Below are positions 27,527-35,566 of a DNA stretch of 64,000 bases, in pieces (within the stretch, counting starts at the first letter, position 1; every line of letters starts with the position of its first letter). The notes below the pieces were generated by a model. It did no database searches, was not told the origin of the DNA, and saw only the letters and a program-made list of their open reading frames with translations. The DNA comes from Legionella norrlandica (GTDB taxonomy: Bacteria > Pseudomonadota > Gammaproteobacteria > Legionellales > Legionellaceae): contig NZ_JNCF01000007.1 in the NCBI RefSeq assembly GCF_000770585.1, forward strand, positions 1 to 64,000, in the 5' to 3' direction. The position numbers and the translations under genes were made by a program.

Positions 27527-29097
27527 GATGAAGGAGAAGTCTTCAGTACAGCGTTCATCTGAACAATACCCAGTCCACCGTTTGTCTTTCTCCCCACAAT
27601 CAATTGAACATCAAGAAATTGCAAGGCTTGTGTTCTATCGTTTTTATAAGTAACTTTTAAGGGCAACGTAATTTTCCATTGATTAATTAGATCTTCGACT
27701 AGTCGTGGCTGTCCGTCAATTTGACTGTTCATAGTGAGCCTTTGGGTTTTGATGGCAATGATATTGCCTGATTTATGCATAGCGGCATTAAATTCAATCC
27801 ATCCATTTTCCGTATAACAGGATTCTAATTTTTGTAACTGAGCTTCTACAACCCGATGATCGAAAGCAAAGGACTGAATTGTAGCCTGTTCTGCCCAGCG
27901 CAAAAGGATGTCTTTATCAATTATTGTTTCTGGAGAAATTTTATAGTCACAAGAAATATTGTCTTTTTGTTTTTGCTTATTTAAATCTATTCTGGATTTT
28001 ACTCGGTAAACCAATGACTTGATATGAGTAGAGGGTGCCAGAGCTGATTTTAGGTATGGTAACATTTTATGCGAAGATACTGCATTTCTCGGCTTATTGA
28101 GTAAATCATCTATCATTTGCTGATTTAACGTTACATTAATATCAAGGCGTTGTGTTATCCTTTCTTTATCTTTTTGATAGACTACTTTAATAGGTATTTT
28201 AATATCCCATTGATTCTCCTTTAGTTCGATAAGTTTGGGCTCACCTTCTATCTGAGCGCTTACAATTGGATTTTGATTGCTAATCGCATTCCTGGGTACT
28301 GATTTTTGCATTACAGATTGATATTTAGCCAAAATTTCCCTTAAGGACCATTTCATTTGAGAAATAAAATAATCCCTTGTTAATTCAGAGTAAAATTTTC
28401 CCATCTGTTTTAACCAGCTAATATCGAAGGTTTTATAATTTGTTTTAAAATCATTGGGTATTATTTGGGCACAAGCAATAGCATGAGTCATTCTACTTTG
28501 TTCAACTAAAGCAATACCCGTGATTCTTTGAGATTCTGGGATAGGAAATGATAATCTTTGTGCCATCATGTGACCTGGCTCTGATAGTGTTTCGTTTGAT
28601 ATCGGTGGAATAGCATCTATTTTTTGTCTCGATTTATTAAAGACAGCATGTCTTATCAAACGTTTCCTTGTAATCTCATCTTTAGAGAACAAAGGCTCTA
28701 AGAAAGACTTTGTGATTTCCTTTGCAGAGTCGAAACCAGCTGCTTTTCTCTCAGCAAAGATTACAGCAACACTTTTAATTGCTTCATTGACTGGAGTTAT
28801 TTTTTGAGACAAAGGGGCTAAACGAGGCGTAGCTATCATTTGTACGATGCCAAGGCTATCTGTATTTTTCCAACCTATTACTAAATAAACATTGAGGAAA
28901 TGAATCACTTTTTTTTCATCATTTTGATAACTCACTTTAAAAGGCATTATGATTTTCCATCGATTATCCCTGGCTTCAATGATTTGAGACTCACCATCTC
29001 TCTCACCTTTTACTATCAAATTTTCTGCTTTGATGGTCTCTATGTTATTAGATTTACGCAAAGCATTTTGCAATTGCTCCCACCCCTTTTGGTATAA
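27523..29097 (-). CDS. Tandem DotI/IcmL-like domain protein, C-terminal frame
   Basis: This is the larger part of a gene split by one missing base near 29085. It resumes at KGWEQLQNALRKSNNIETI. The visible parts match the periplasmic domain of DotI/IcmL (PF11393-type): YxxEGW, a KSGNI-like segment, NRWKIIMPFKVSYQND, then LGIVQM. The first such domain ends near residue 100 of this frame. A divergent second follows (about 230-350, WDIKIPIKVVYQKD), and a third is complete at about 385-520 (CDYKISPETII to LGIVQMNAV). DotI is part of the inner-membrane Dot/Icm type IV secretion apparatus. A standalone triple-domain secreted protein would be a variant of unknown role. Confidence 0.75.
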   Translation of the reverse strand, partial: LYQKGWEQLQNALRKSNNIETIKAENLIVKGERDGESQIIEARDNRWKIIMPFKVSYQNDEKKVIHFLNVYLVIGWKNTDSLGIVQMIATPRLAPLSQKITPVNEAIKSVAVIFAERKAAGFDSAKEITKSFLEPLFSKDEITRKRLIRHAVFNKSRQKIDAIPPISNETLSEPGHMMAQRLSFPIPESQRITGIALVEQSRMTHAIACAQIIPNDFKTNYKTFDISWLKQMGKFYSELTRDYFISQMKWSLREILAKYQSVMQKSVPRNAISNQNPIVSAQIEGEPKLIELKENQWDIKIPIKVVYQKDKERITQRLDINVTLNQQMIDDLLNKPRNAVSSHKMLPYLKSALAPSTHIKSLVYRVKSRIDLNKQKQKDNISCDYKISPETIIDKDILLRWAEQATIQSFAFDHRVVEAQLQKLESCYTENGWIEFNAAMHKSGNIIAIKTQRLTMNSQIDGQPRLVEDLINQWKITLPLKVTYKNDRTQALQFLDVQLIVGRKTNGGLGIVQMNAVLKTSPSS

Positions 29098-29384
29098 CAA
29101 GATTGCAATTTATTCAATTGAGTATCCAGTGATGCAAAATCTAAATTAAAGGATTGAATAGTGGCATATTCTGCCCAACTCACAATAATAGCCGGATCAA
29201 CATGTGACATTTCAGGAGAAATTTTATAGTTACAATCGATAAAATTTGATGAAACAGTGTTCTTTTTTTCAGCACTCAATAGTTCATTAGTTTTTATTGC
29301 AATGGTCTTATTAATTGTGTCCTGAGAAAATATTTTTGTACTCAGTAAAATAAGAAATAGGCTATAAAATAGATGTTTTGCCAT
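29040..29384 (-). CDS. Tandem DotI/IcmL-like domain protein, N-terminal frame
   Basis: N-terminal part of the same broken gene. A signal peptide (MAKHLFYSLFLILLSTKIFS) directs export. Residues about 50-94 are the front of the first IcmL-like domain, with CNYKISPEMSHVDPAIIVSW and LDTQLNKLQSCYTKRG. The same words recur in the third domain of the downstream frame (CDYKISPE and LESCYTENGW), which shows where the frame breaks. Real homology ends at CYTKRG (about 29085); the remaining residues of this frame (GSNCKMLCVNLIT) are out of frame. Adding one G to the GGGG run restores a chain of about 620 residues. Confidence 0.75.
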   Translation of the reverse strand: MAKHLFYSLFLILLSTKIFSQDTINKTIAIKTNELLSAEKKNTVSSNFIDCNYKISPEMSHVDPAIIVSWAEYATIQSFNLDFASLDTQLNKLQSCYTKRGGSNCKMLCVNLIT

Positions 29385-29495
29385 ACACCGATTCCTTTCT
29401 GATGCGTCTATCTCAGACAGTATGCCAATAAGAAACTTTTATGAGTATTTAAATAAAATTTTAATTTAGTATTTTGGTCTTGATTGCCTAGTTTT

Positions 29496-29768
29496 TCAAG
29501 GTCCTAAGCAATAAAGCAAAAATAAAGTTCCAAAATAAAGAAAAAGAGGTTTCACTATAAAATTAATAATGACAATGAAACGTAAAAACACATCGCCAGA
29601 CAACCATAAAACATGGGCTACGGATAAAAGCGGAAGAGTTTGGTATTGAGGAGTAAGATACAATAATACTGTTACTATTTTTATCAAGTAGAGACCGGTT
29701 AGCATAATGAACAAGGCCATCAAATGCCGAGCCGCATAGAGAAGAGATAAAAAGAAATCCTTTTTCAT
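29496..29768 (-). CDS. Small hydrophobic membrane protein, unknown
   Basis: A 90-residue protein with two or three hydrophobic helices (about 5-33, 45-60 and 62-88). A Lys-rich start (MKKDFF) suggests inner-membrane insertion. The pattern of spacing faintly recalls YggT-like proteins, but the characteristic residues are missing, so I do not assign it. The ribosome-binding site is weak. It sits between the cyclodeaminase gene and the broken IcmL-repeat gene, all on the minus strand, with gaps of 34 and 111 bases. Confidence 0.5.
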   Translation of the reverse strand: MKKDFFLSLLYAARHLMALFIMLTGLYLIKIVTVLLYLTPQYQTLPLLSVAHVLWLSGDVFLRFIVIINFIVKPLFLYFGTLFLLYCLGP

Positions 29769-29802
29769 AAATTATTGCATCAGTCCAATCATTATTTTTA
29801 AA

Positions 29803-30774
29803 TTAATTAATGGAAAATACGGTTCCCAGATTATTTTTTAATGCATTTTGAAAAACAACTTCAGCAACACTTAAATCCTGAATAGCCAGACCGACTGATT
29901 TAAACACCGTTAGCTTATCTTTATAGTCAGTATTTTTTTCTAATAACCAGTGCCCTATTTCAATGATTGATTCCTGTTGTAATTGGCCTTCTCCTATAGC
30001 ACTGATAATTTCACCTGATTCCGCTAACACGGCTTCCAATTGATCAACGATAACAATCCCTGGTTTTAAAACATCATTTCCAATTTCTTTCATAGAGGGG
30101 CTATGGGAGCCTATCGCATTAATATGCGCATGTGGTTGGATATCAGCAAAATGAACTAATGGCTCTGTACTATTAGTTGCAGTACAAATAATATCGGCTT
30201 CCTTTACTGCTGATGCGATAGATGAACAGACCCTTACGTCAAATTGATTTTCGAATTCTTTTGCAAATTTTTCAGCATTTTTAATATTACGCGACCAAAC
30301 ATACACATGCTGAATATCACGTACAGTTGAAACTGCCTCCAACTGAGTCCTTGCTTGCGTCCCTGCCCCAATGAGAGCGACCTGATGGGCATCATCACGA
30401 GCAAAATACTGGGTTGCTAACCCAGAAACTGCTCCTGTTCTTAAGGCTGTCAAATAAGCAGCATCCATTAACACTTTGGCTTCTCCAGTGGTTGCATCGA
30501 GTAGCATAATAAAGCCAGTAATAGAAGGCTTATTCCTAGCTGTATTGTTAGGGAAAATAGAAACCACTTTCAACCCCAATGCTTTTTCTTGAGTAAGAAA
30601 ACCTGGCATAGTCAGCATTAATGCCTTTTCTTCTTCAATCGTAACACCAGTTCTTAAGGGTAACTTCACATCGTGACGCGCCAGTTGAATAAAAGCACTT
30701 TCCATAGCACTAATAGCTTGTTTCATGGAAATGCACTGCTTCAAATCTGCTAAAGATAATATCCTAAGACTCAT
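29803..30774 (-). CDS. Ornithine cyclodeaminase / mu-crystallin family enzyme
   Basis: A 323-residue NAD(P)-dependent enzyme of the OCD/mu-crystallin family. Signatures include LPLRTGVTIEE and PGFL for the substrate side, TALRTGAVSGLAT, and the Rossmann motif VALIGAGTQARTQLEA near residue 125-140, followed by AD(I)ICTATNSTEPL. The family includes ornithine cyclodeaminase, alanine dehydrogenase and ketimine reductases. The catalytic Asp of ornithine cyclodeaminase lies in a VDQLE-like segment (IVDQLEAV). A ribosome-binding site AAGG lies 9 bases before ATG. Without clustering with amino-acid genes, the substrate stays open. Confidence 0.85.
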   Translation of the reverse strand: MSLRILSLADLKQCISMKQAISAMESAFIQLARHDVKLPLRTGVTIEEEKALMLTMPGFLTQEKALGLKVVSIFPNNTARNKPSITGFIMLLDATTGEAKVLMDAAYLTALRTGAVSGLATQYFARDDAHQVALIGAGTQARTQLEAVSTVRDIQHVYVWSRNIKNAEKFAKEFENQFDVRVCSSIASAVKEADIICTATNSTEPLVHFADIQPHAHINAIGSHSPSMKEIGNDVLKPGIVIVDQLEAVLAESGEIISAIGEGQLQQESIIEIGHWLLEKNTDYKDKLTVFKSVGLAIQDLSVAEVVFQNALKNNLGTVFSIN

Positions 30775-30850
30775 GCTAATACCTTATGATTTATAAATTG
30801 AGAGATGGCAACGATTATAAAAGCTACCCCTATAATAAAACAATCACTAC

Positions 30851-31297
30851 TTATGGCTTTAAATCAAATAGGGGGGTTCCTGTTTTCATATCAAAAGGAA
30901 CAGAGTAGTGCTCATGAATGATTTTCCATTTTTCATCGATTTTGCGATGTACCATTGTACCGCGCATCCATCCTCCCTGCGCTTCGTCTTTTTCGTTGGT
31001 CCCGCCGCAATAAGTCAAATAATAGGAAACTGCTAAATCGCCATCAACCACAGTCTCTAGCTCTTGTACTTCAAACAATGGAGCACCCTGGCAGAAAGAG
31101 AGGCATGTTTCCCAATGCCTTTTATAATCATTAACTCCTTTAAACTGGAGTTGAGAAACAGCATCAAAAGAACGAATATTTGGAGCATATTGGGACATGA
31201 TTTTATTGATATCTTTAGCATGCACTCCTTTAACATAATCTTCAATAAGCTTATGAATTATCGCCACCTCATTTTCCCTATGAGTATTAGAATTCAT
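30851..31297 (-). CDS. SnoaL-like / DUF4440-type cone-fold protein
   Basis: A 148-residue protein of the NTF2-like superfamily, SnoaL_3 or SgcJ/EcaC type. Conserved features are the N-terminal helix IIHKLIEDYVKGVHAKDINKIMSQYAP, FDAVSQLQFKGVNDYKRHW, and the closing sheet GTMVHRKIDEKWKIIHEHYSVPF. Such proteins bind small hydrophobic ligands or act as isomerases. ATG 31297 is preceded by AGGAG at good spacing; the ATG two codons upstream would touch that site. It lies 76 bases upstream of the cyclodeaminase gene on the same strand, so the two may share a transcript. Confidence 0.75.
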   Translation of the reverse strand: MNSNTHRENEVAIIHKLIEDYVKGVHAKDINKIMSQYAPNIRSFDAVSQLQFKGVNDYKRHWETCLSFCQGAPLFEVQELETVVDGDLAVSYYLTYCGGTNEKDEAQGGWMRGTMVHRKIDEKWKIIHEHYSVPFDMKTGTPLFDLKP

Positions 31298-31760
31298 GGT
31301 CATCTCCTATATACGCTTTCTTCCTAATTTTACTGCAATGAGGAATAATTGTTTCGTCAATAGCACTCGAATCCTCTTGCGGAAAAGTATAATTACAGTT
31401 CTCTGCCCTACCTTTTTATCACACTGCTCACTGCAGTCAGTCTAATGAATTGTTGATTTATAAGAGTATAGTATAAACAATCTACACCATTCTCAACTTT
31501 TTATGGTTTAACCAACAACTCAAATTGAAAAGTAGAGTTAGTTCCTTTCTGTACAAAGCTGTTGGAGCAAACAAAAATATGAAGCCATGGGAATCGGGTC
31601 AAAATAAACTGATGCCTACGGTGTCTGGTTTACCCTGCATCGTCCGATAAAAAATTCCCGGCTAGGTTTTTCATTTGCAATACGACACTGCGGCTTGCTA
31701 ACATGAGTTCGATATAAGCAAAATCGGAGGTTTTGTTTATATCGAACCAGATTATTTGAA
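31298..31760. other. Intergenic region, 463 bases, with a strong hairpin
   Basis: No gene of credible length is present. The part next to 31298 should hold the promoter of the SnoaL-like gene (minus). The middle carries short coding-like scraps on the minus strand (for example FYRTMQGKPDTVGISLF before a stop), perhaps from a lost gene. The far end holds the long hairpin listed separately. Confidence 0.4.
31707..31747. repeat. 17-bp inverted repeat (hairpin), REP/MITE-like
   Basis: The arms gttcgatataagcaaaa and ttttgtttatatcgaac pair over 17 positions with a single G-T mismatch, around a 7-base loop (tcggagg). It lies 13 bases past the stop of the minus-strand gene at 31761-32354. There is no T-run on either side, so it is not a standard intrinsic terminator. 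Its form is that of a dispersed intergenic palindrome or RNA-stabilising element. Confidence 0.6.
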
Positions 31761-32354
31761 TTAATTATTTAATGACATTCTACAGGGTTGTTGAAACTCA
31801 AATTCTTCCAGACGATTCTTAACATCCATATAAATTTTAGGATTGTGCTGAGACAGGCGTGAAAATATAGCCTGAGAGAATTTTTCCTTTGCATGTTCTC
31901 GGTTCTCTGCGTCTTCAATACGGCATACTTCATTAAGTAAATCCCAAAACTCTCTATAATGTAGCTGCATGGGTTCCCATTCGGATAAGCTTCTTATATA
32001 CATATCTACTTTGCTAGCATAGCCTTTTATCCTATCGAGCAAATTAACATGGTTTTCCATCATTTTTGTATCGATTGGTTCTAATATATTGTATGGTTGG
32101 GCTAGAATCTTACAAAGCTCATTATAAAACACAGCCAAACCTAACGTATTTTTATCAACCCTAAACGATATAATGGCAGCTCGAATCTCATTTAACTTAT
32201 TTATAAAATCTGGAGGCAATTCTGGCATTGAGGTAATATCTCTTAGCCAGACCGGACTCTTTTTCCATCGATCGATTGGATTGCAAACTAATTGCTTCTC
32301 CTTTAATTGCTTCTTAATTTCCATAAATTGTTGTTCACTAATAGTTGGTCGCAT
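31761..32354 (-). CDS. Hypothetical protein, Legionella-type
   Basis: A 197-residue hydrophilic, largely helical protein with no recognised motif, signal peptide or membrane segment. It contains several Trp and many charged residues (for example NPIDRWKKSPVWLRDITSMP and SLSEWEPMQLHYREFWDLL). I chose ATG 32354 because AGAAGAA lies just upstream; a TTG 30 bases earlier has no site. A 17-bp hairpin follows its stop. Effector status is possible but unsupported by a specific feature. Confidence 0.6.
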   Translation of the reverse strand: MRPTISEQQFMEIKKQLKEKQLVCNPIDRWKKSPVWLRDITSMPELPPDFINKLNEIRAAIISFRVDKNTLGLAVFYNELCKILAQPYNILEPIDTKMMENHVNLLDRIKGYASKVDMYIRSLSEWEPMQLHYREFWDLLNEVCRIEDAENREHAKEKFSQAIFSRLSQHNPKIYMDVKNRLEEFEFQQPCRMSLNN

Positions 32355-32575
32355 AGTTTCTTCTCTTATTAAATTAAAATTCAAAATATACCCAAAAAAA
32401 ATTTAGGCATACCTTCTAGAATTAGGGCAGTTATTTGTATAGAAACCTAAAGTTGTCCAGACCAAATGATATATTATTTGACAATTGATTTCAAATAAAT
32501 CAGACTGATCTCAATTTAAAAATTAAGAGGATTAAATGATCAGAAACCAACTAACCTATTGACTTCGATTACAGA

Positions 32576-33112
32576 TTAAAGCGGCATTCCCATTCCTGGT
32601 CCTTCCCTTTCTGGCATTTTAAAATGGCTAAAATCTTCTTTTGATGCTTGGAATTCACCGCCTTGATAAACACTACCATTGCCATTGTATAATTTTCCAT
32701 CGCCATTAGAATATGCGAGAACTTTATTTGTAGCGCCATCAACAACAATAAAAGATCTATTTTTTTCAGCCTGATCTTTAAAGAAATTACTGGCAGCTTC
32801 TTGAGAAGGAAACGATAAATGAGTTTTCCCATCTTTTATTTCAGGTTCTTTATACCAACTTTCCTTACTATAAAGTTTTTTATAGTCTTCAATAATTGGA
32901 TCCAGATCTTCACTTCTAACTTCAACCTCTTTGACAGGACCTCTTTTCTTTAATTCTTCTTCCATTTGCTGACTATTCATCTGCAAAAATTCCAGATATT
33001 TGTTCTCAAGCTTGATTCGCTCCAGCATGTCCTTTTGATTTAAAACTTGCAGTTCTTCCTGTTTTTTCTTTAATTCAAGCAGTCTTTCAAGTTCTTTTTG
33101 CTTCGCACTCAT
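32576..33112 (-). CDS. Coiled-coil plus Legionella effector-associated module
   Basis: A 178-residue protein. Residues 1-58 are a charged coiled coil (ELERLLELKKKQEELQVL). Residues about 90-155 form a compact domain with LSFPSQEAASNFFKDQAEKN, FIVVDGATNKVLAYSNGDG and LYNGNGSVYQGGEF. From memory, a module of this kind (FxVVD, then KVLAYSNGDGxLY) recurs at the ends of several Legionella effectors, but I cannot verify this here. The tail is Gly, Met and Pro rich. Its own promoter region upstream is AT-rich. Dot/Icm secretion is a reasonable guess. Confidence 0.65.
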   Translation of the reverse strand: MSAKQKELERLLELKKKQEELQVLNQKDMLERIKLENKYLEFLQMNSQQMEEELKKRGPVKEVEVRSEDLDPIIEDYKKLYSKESWYKEPEIKDGKTHLSFPSQEAASNFFKDQAEKNRSFIVVDGATNKVLAYSNGDGKLYNGNGSVYQGGEFQASKEDFSHFKMPEREGPGMGMPL

Positions 33113-33234
33113 TTTAAATACCTCTCACTATCATTTGAACTAAATTTTAGATTAAAAATTTGACAAATCTTATTCTAAATTTAATTTTTTACAGATTCCT
33201 TACAATAATAGAAGAATTAATTTTCCAGGAGCTC

Positions 33235-34665
33235 CTAACCTTTAACACAGATAATAGGAATTAATTGAGCTACCTTTTTTGCCAATCCAGACTGCTCGGC
33301 AGCATCAACAATAGAATCAACATCCTTATATGCTCCAGGAGCCTCTTCTGCAACGCCTCGATATGAGCCGCTGCGAATTAAAATCCCTTGTTGAGCCAAT
33401 TTATCTATAATATCCCTTCCATTCCATTTTTTCATAGCTTGATGCCGACTCATGGCACGACCAGCACCATGGCATGCGGAACTAAAAGATTTTTGTGCGG
33501 AGCTCTCTGTCCCTACCAATACATAAGAACTGGTCCCCATGCTGCCACCAATAATCACAGGTTGACCAATATGCGATATAGCTTTCGATAATTTGGGGTG
33601 ACCAGGGCCTAAGGCACGAGTAGCACCTTTACGATGAACAAATAAGTGCTTTTGTTTGCCATCTATTTCATGGAGTTCTTCTTTGCAGGTATTATGTGAC
33701 ACATCATAAATAAGATCTATTTTGGTACCAGGCAAAATATTCTGAAATACTTCTCTCATAAAATGAGTAATAATTTCCCTGTTAGCCAGCGCACAGTTAA
33801 TTCCCGCCCGCATAGCCCCCAAATAATGTTCTCCTAATTGCGACCGAATGGGAGCACAAGCCAGTTCCCTATCAATTAACTTAAAATTACGATGTTCTGC
33901 ATCAATAACCATAGACCGAAGATAGTCTGTGCCAATTTGATGCCCTAATCCTCGAGAACCACAATGAATACTAACCACAATGTCCCCTTCTTGCAAATCT
34001 AAGGCATTGGCCGTTTCAGAAGAATAAATTTGTTTCACTTCCTGAACTTCCAAGTAATGGTTACCTGAGCCTAAGGTACCCATTTCATTCTTTTGTCGTT
34101 TTTTGGCTTGTTCAGACACATAATCAGGAATAGCCCCTGCAGCACAGCCATGGTCTTCAATACGCTCTAAATCAGCAGGTTCACCGTAACCTTGTTTTAC
34201 TGCCCATTGCGCACCACCTCTCATCATATCATCCAACTGTTTTATCGTGAGATGAATACCACTTCTGCTTCCTACACCAGCAGGAATATGTGCAAATAAC
34301 GCGTCTGCGAGACTTGCCTTGACAGATTCTAATTCGTCTCGCTTCAATCCAGTAGATAAGAGCCTGACACCACAAGAGATATCAAAGCCAACACCACCTG
34401 CCGAAATTACTCCCCCTTCATCTGGATCAAAGGCAGCAACACCACCGATAGGAAAACCATATCCCCAATGCGCATCAGGCATGGCGTATGCAGCAGAAAC
34501 AATTCCAGGCAAAGTTGCTACATTGGATAATTGCTCATACACTTTCATATCCATGTCAAGAATCAGCTGTTCCGAAGCAAATAGAACCCCAGGAACCAGC
34601 ATCTTCCCATGTCTTGGTATTTGCCATTCAAAATCATTTATTTTCTTCAAAAGGCTCAAATCCAT
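33235..34665 (-). CDS. rtcB: RNA-splicing ligase RtcB
   Basis: A 476-residue GTP- and manganese-dependent RNA ligase that joins 2',3'-cyclic phosphate (or 3'-phosphate) ends to 5'-OH ends. Hallmarks are GGVGFDISCGVRL (metal Cys), GTLGSGNHYLEVQ, VSIHCGSRGLGHQIG and the guanylylated His in SSACHGAGRAMSR. Length and motifs agree with active bacterial RtcB. It follows the archease-fusion gene by 51 bases on the same strand. Archease speeds RtcB turnover, so the two form a working pair for RNA repair. Confidence 0.95.
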   Translation of the reverse strand: MDLSLLKKINDFEWQIPRHGKMLVPGVLFASEQLILDMDMKVYEQLSNVATLPGIVSAAYAMPDAHWGYGFPIGGVAAFDPDEGGVISAGGVGFDISCGVRLLSTGLKRDELESVKASLADALFAHIPAGVGSRSGIHLTIKQLDDMMRGGAQWAVKQGYGEPADLERIEDHGCAAGAIPDYVSEQAKKRQKNEMGTLGSGNHYLEVQEVKQIYSSETANALDLQEGDIVVSIHCGSRGLGHQIGTDYLRSMVIDAEHRNFKLIDRELACAPIRSQLGEHYLGAMRAGINCALANREIITHFMREVFQNILPGTKIDLIYDVSHNTCKEELHEIDGKQKHLFVHRKGATRALGPGHPKLSKAISHIGQPVIIGGSMGTSSYVLVGTESSAQKSFSSACHGAGRAMSRHQAMKKWNGRDIIDKLAQQGILIRSGSYRGVAEEAPGAYKDVDSIVDAAEQSGLAKKVAQLIPIICVKG

Positions 34666-34716
34666 TATTTTTTCACCTTAATCCTTATAAGATTAGGAGT
34701 CCTAATCATATAGATC

Positions 34717-35427
34717 CTATACATCCACTACACACTGAGCAATCCAGGTGTTATTTTTTTTGTGTACTTTTAATTCAGTATAGGTAGCTCCTTTCACCTC
34801 GACAACTGGTTGATGTTTTTCTTGATTGATTTTTTCCCCTTTAATAGTAGCTTCCAGGTTTAATTCATCGCGTTTTATATGGAACTCACAAAATAACATA
34901 TTATGAATTTGCATATTATAAATCACAGCATTTAACCAATCAGTAAAAAGAATTTCTTCATTAGGAGCTTCACAATGTATTTTTATCGATTTGATCGGCT
35001 TAATGCGTTCCGAATCAGTAATCACATTAGTTAATGCCAATGCACCCATTTCAAAAGCATCGATAAGCGTAGGTCCCACTCCGCGTATTCCAATATCTGC
35101 CTCATGCGTAAAGTGTTCCCAGTATTTCTTTGGTAATAAGAGTTTTTTAGCTTCCGCTAATGATTGCAATTCCTTTTTGGTCTTCATTAGTATTTCTTTT
35201 TGCTCCAAGGGTAATTTTTTTCCAGCTCGGTTGATATAAAAATTCAGCATAGACATAGCGGATTGATAAGGAGTGCCTTTGCGCCTATTGCTCTTTAATG
35301 CGGAGTTCAACAAGGAAGCAGCAATTTTTTTAGGGTCATTCCAGGTAAATACTCCTTTCTCAAGATCAAGCGCATTACTCGTCTCTGTTATTTTTTGTGA
35401 CCAATATGTTTTCCGCATTCCTTCCAT
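34717..35427 (-). CDS. DUF3175-archease fusion protein
   Basis: A 236-residue two-part protein. Residues about 7-98 match DUF3175: YWSQKITETSNALDLEKGVF, DPKKIAASLLNSALKSN and PYQSAMSMLNFYINRAGKKL. Residues about 104-236 are archease, the chaperone-like factor that helps RtcB guanylylation: HFTHEADIGIRGVG with the metal-binding Asp, a central FTDWLNAVIYNM and a C-terminal beta part ending AQCVVDV. DUF3175 usually occurs alone, so the join is unusual. It is co-directional with rtcB downstream. The DUF3175 role is unknown; a nucleic-acid link is an inference from this context. Confidence 0.85.
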   Translation of the reverse strand: MEGMRKTYWSQKITETSNALDLEKGVFTWNDPKKIAASLLNSALKSNRRKGTPYQSAMSMLNFYINRAGKKLPLEQKEILMKTKKELQSLAEAKKLLLPKKYWEHFTHEADIGIRGVGPTLIDAFEMGALALTNVITDSERIKPIKSIKIHCEAPNEEILFTDWLNAVIYNMQIHNMLFCEFHIKRDELNLEATIKGEKINQEKHQPVVEVKGATYTELKVHKKNNTWIAQCVVDV

Positions 35428-35566
35428 AAGGTAAGTTTCAACATAGTATTAGTATAGCTATATTTCACACCTATTTTATTTGGAACGTAAACTTTACCTG
35501 AAGCCTCATCATTGCAAGTGCCCGCTAAACCGATGGGCTGGCGCAAGAATATCCCTAAACAATCTA

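Noticed and set aside
33228-33237. Palindrome aggagctcct beside the rtcB stop
   Set aside because: Only 10 bases and partly inside the gene end; expected by chance in 64 kb.
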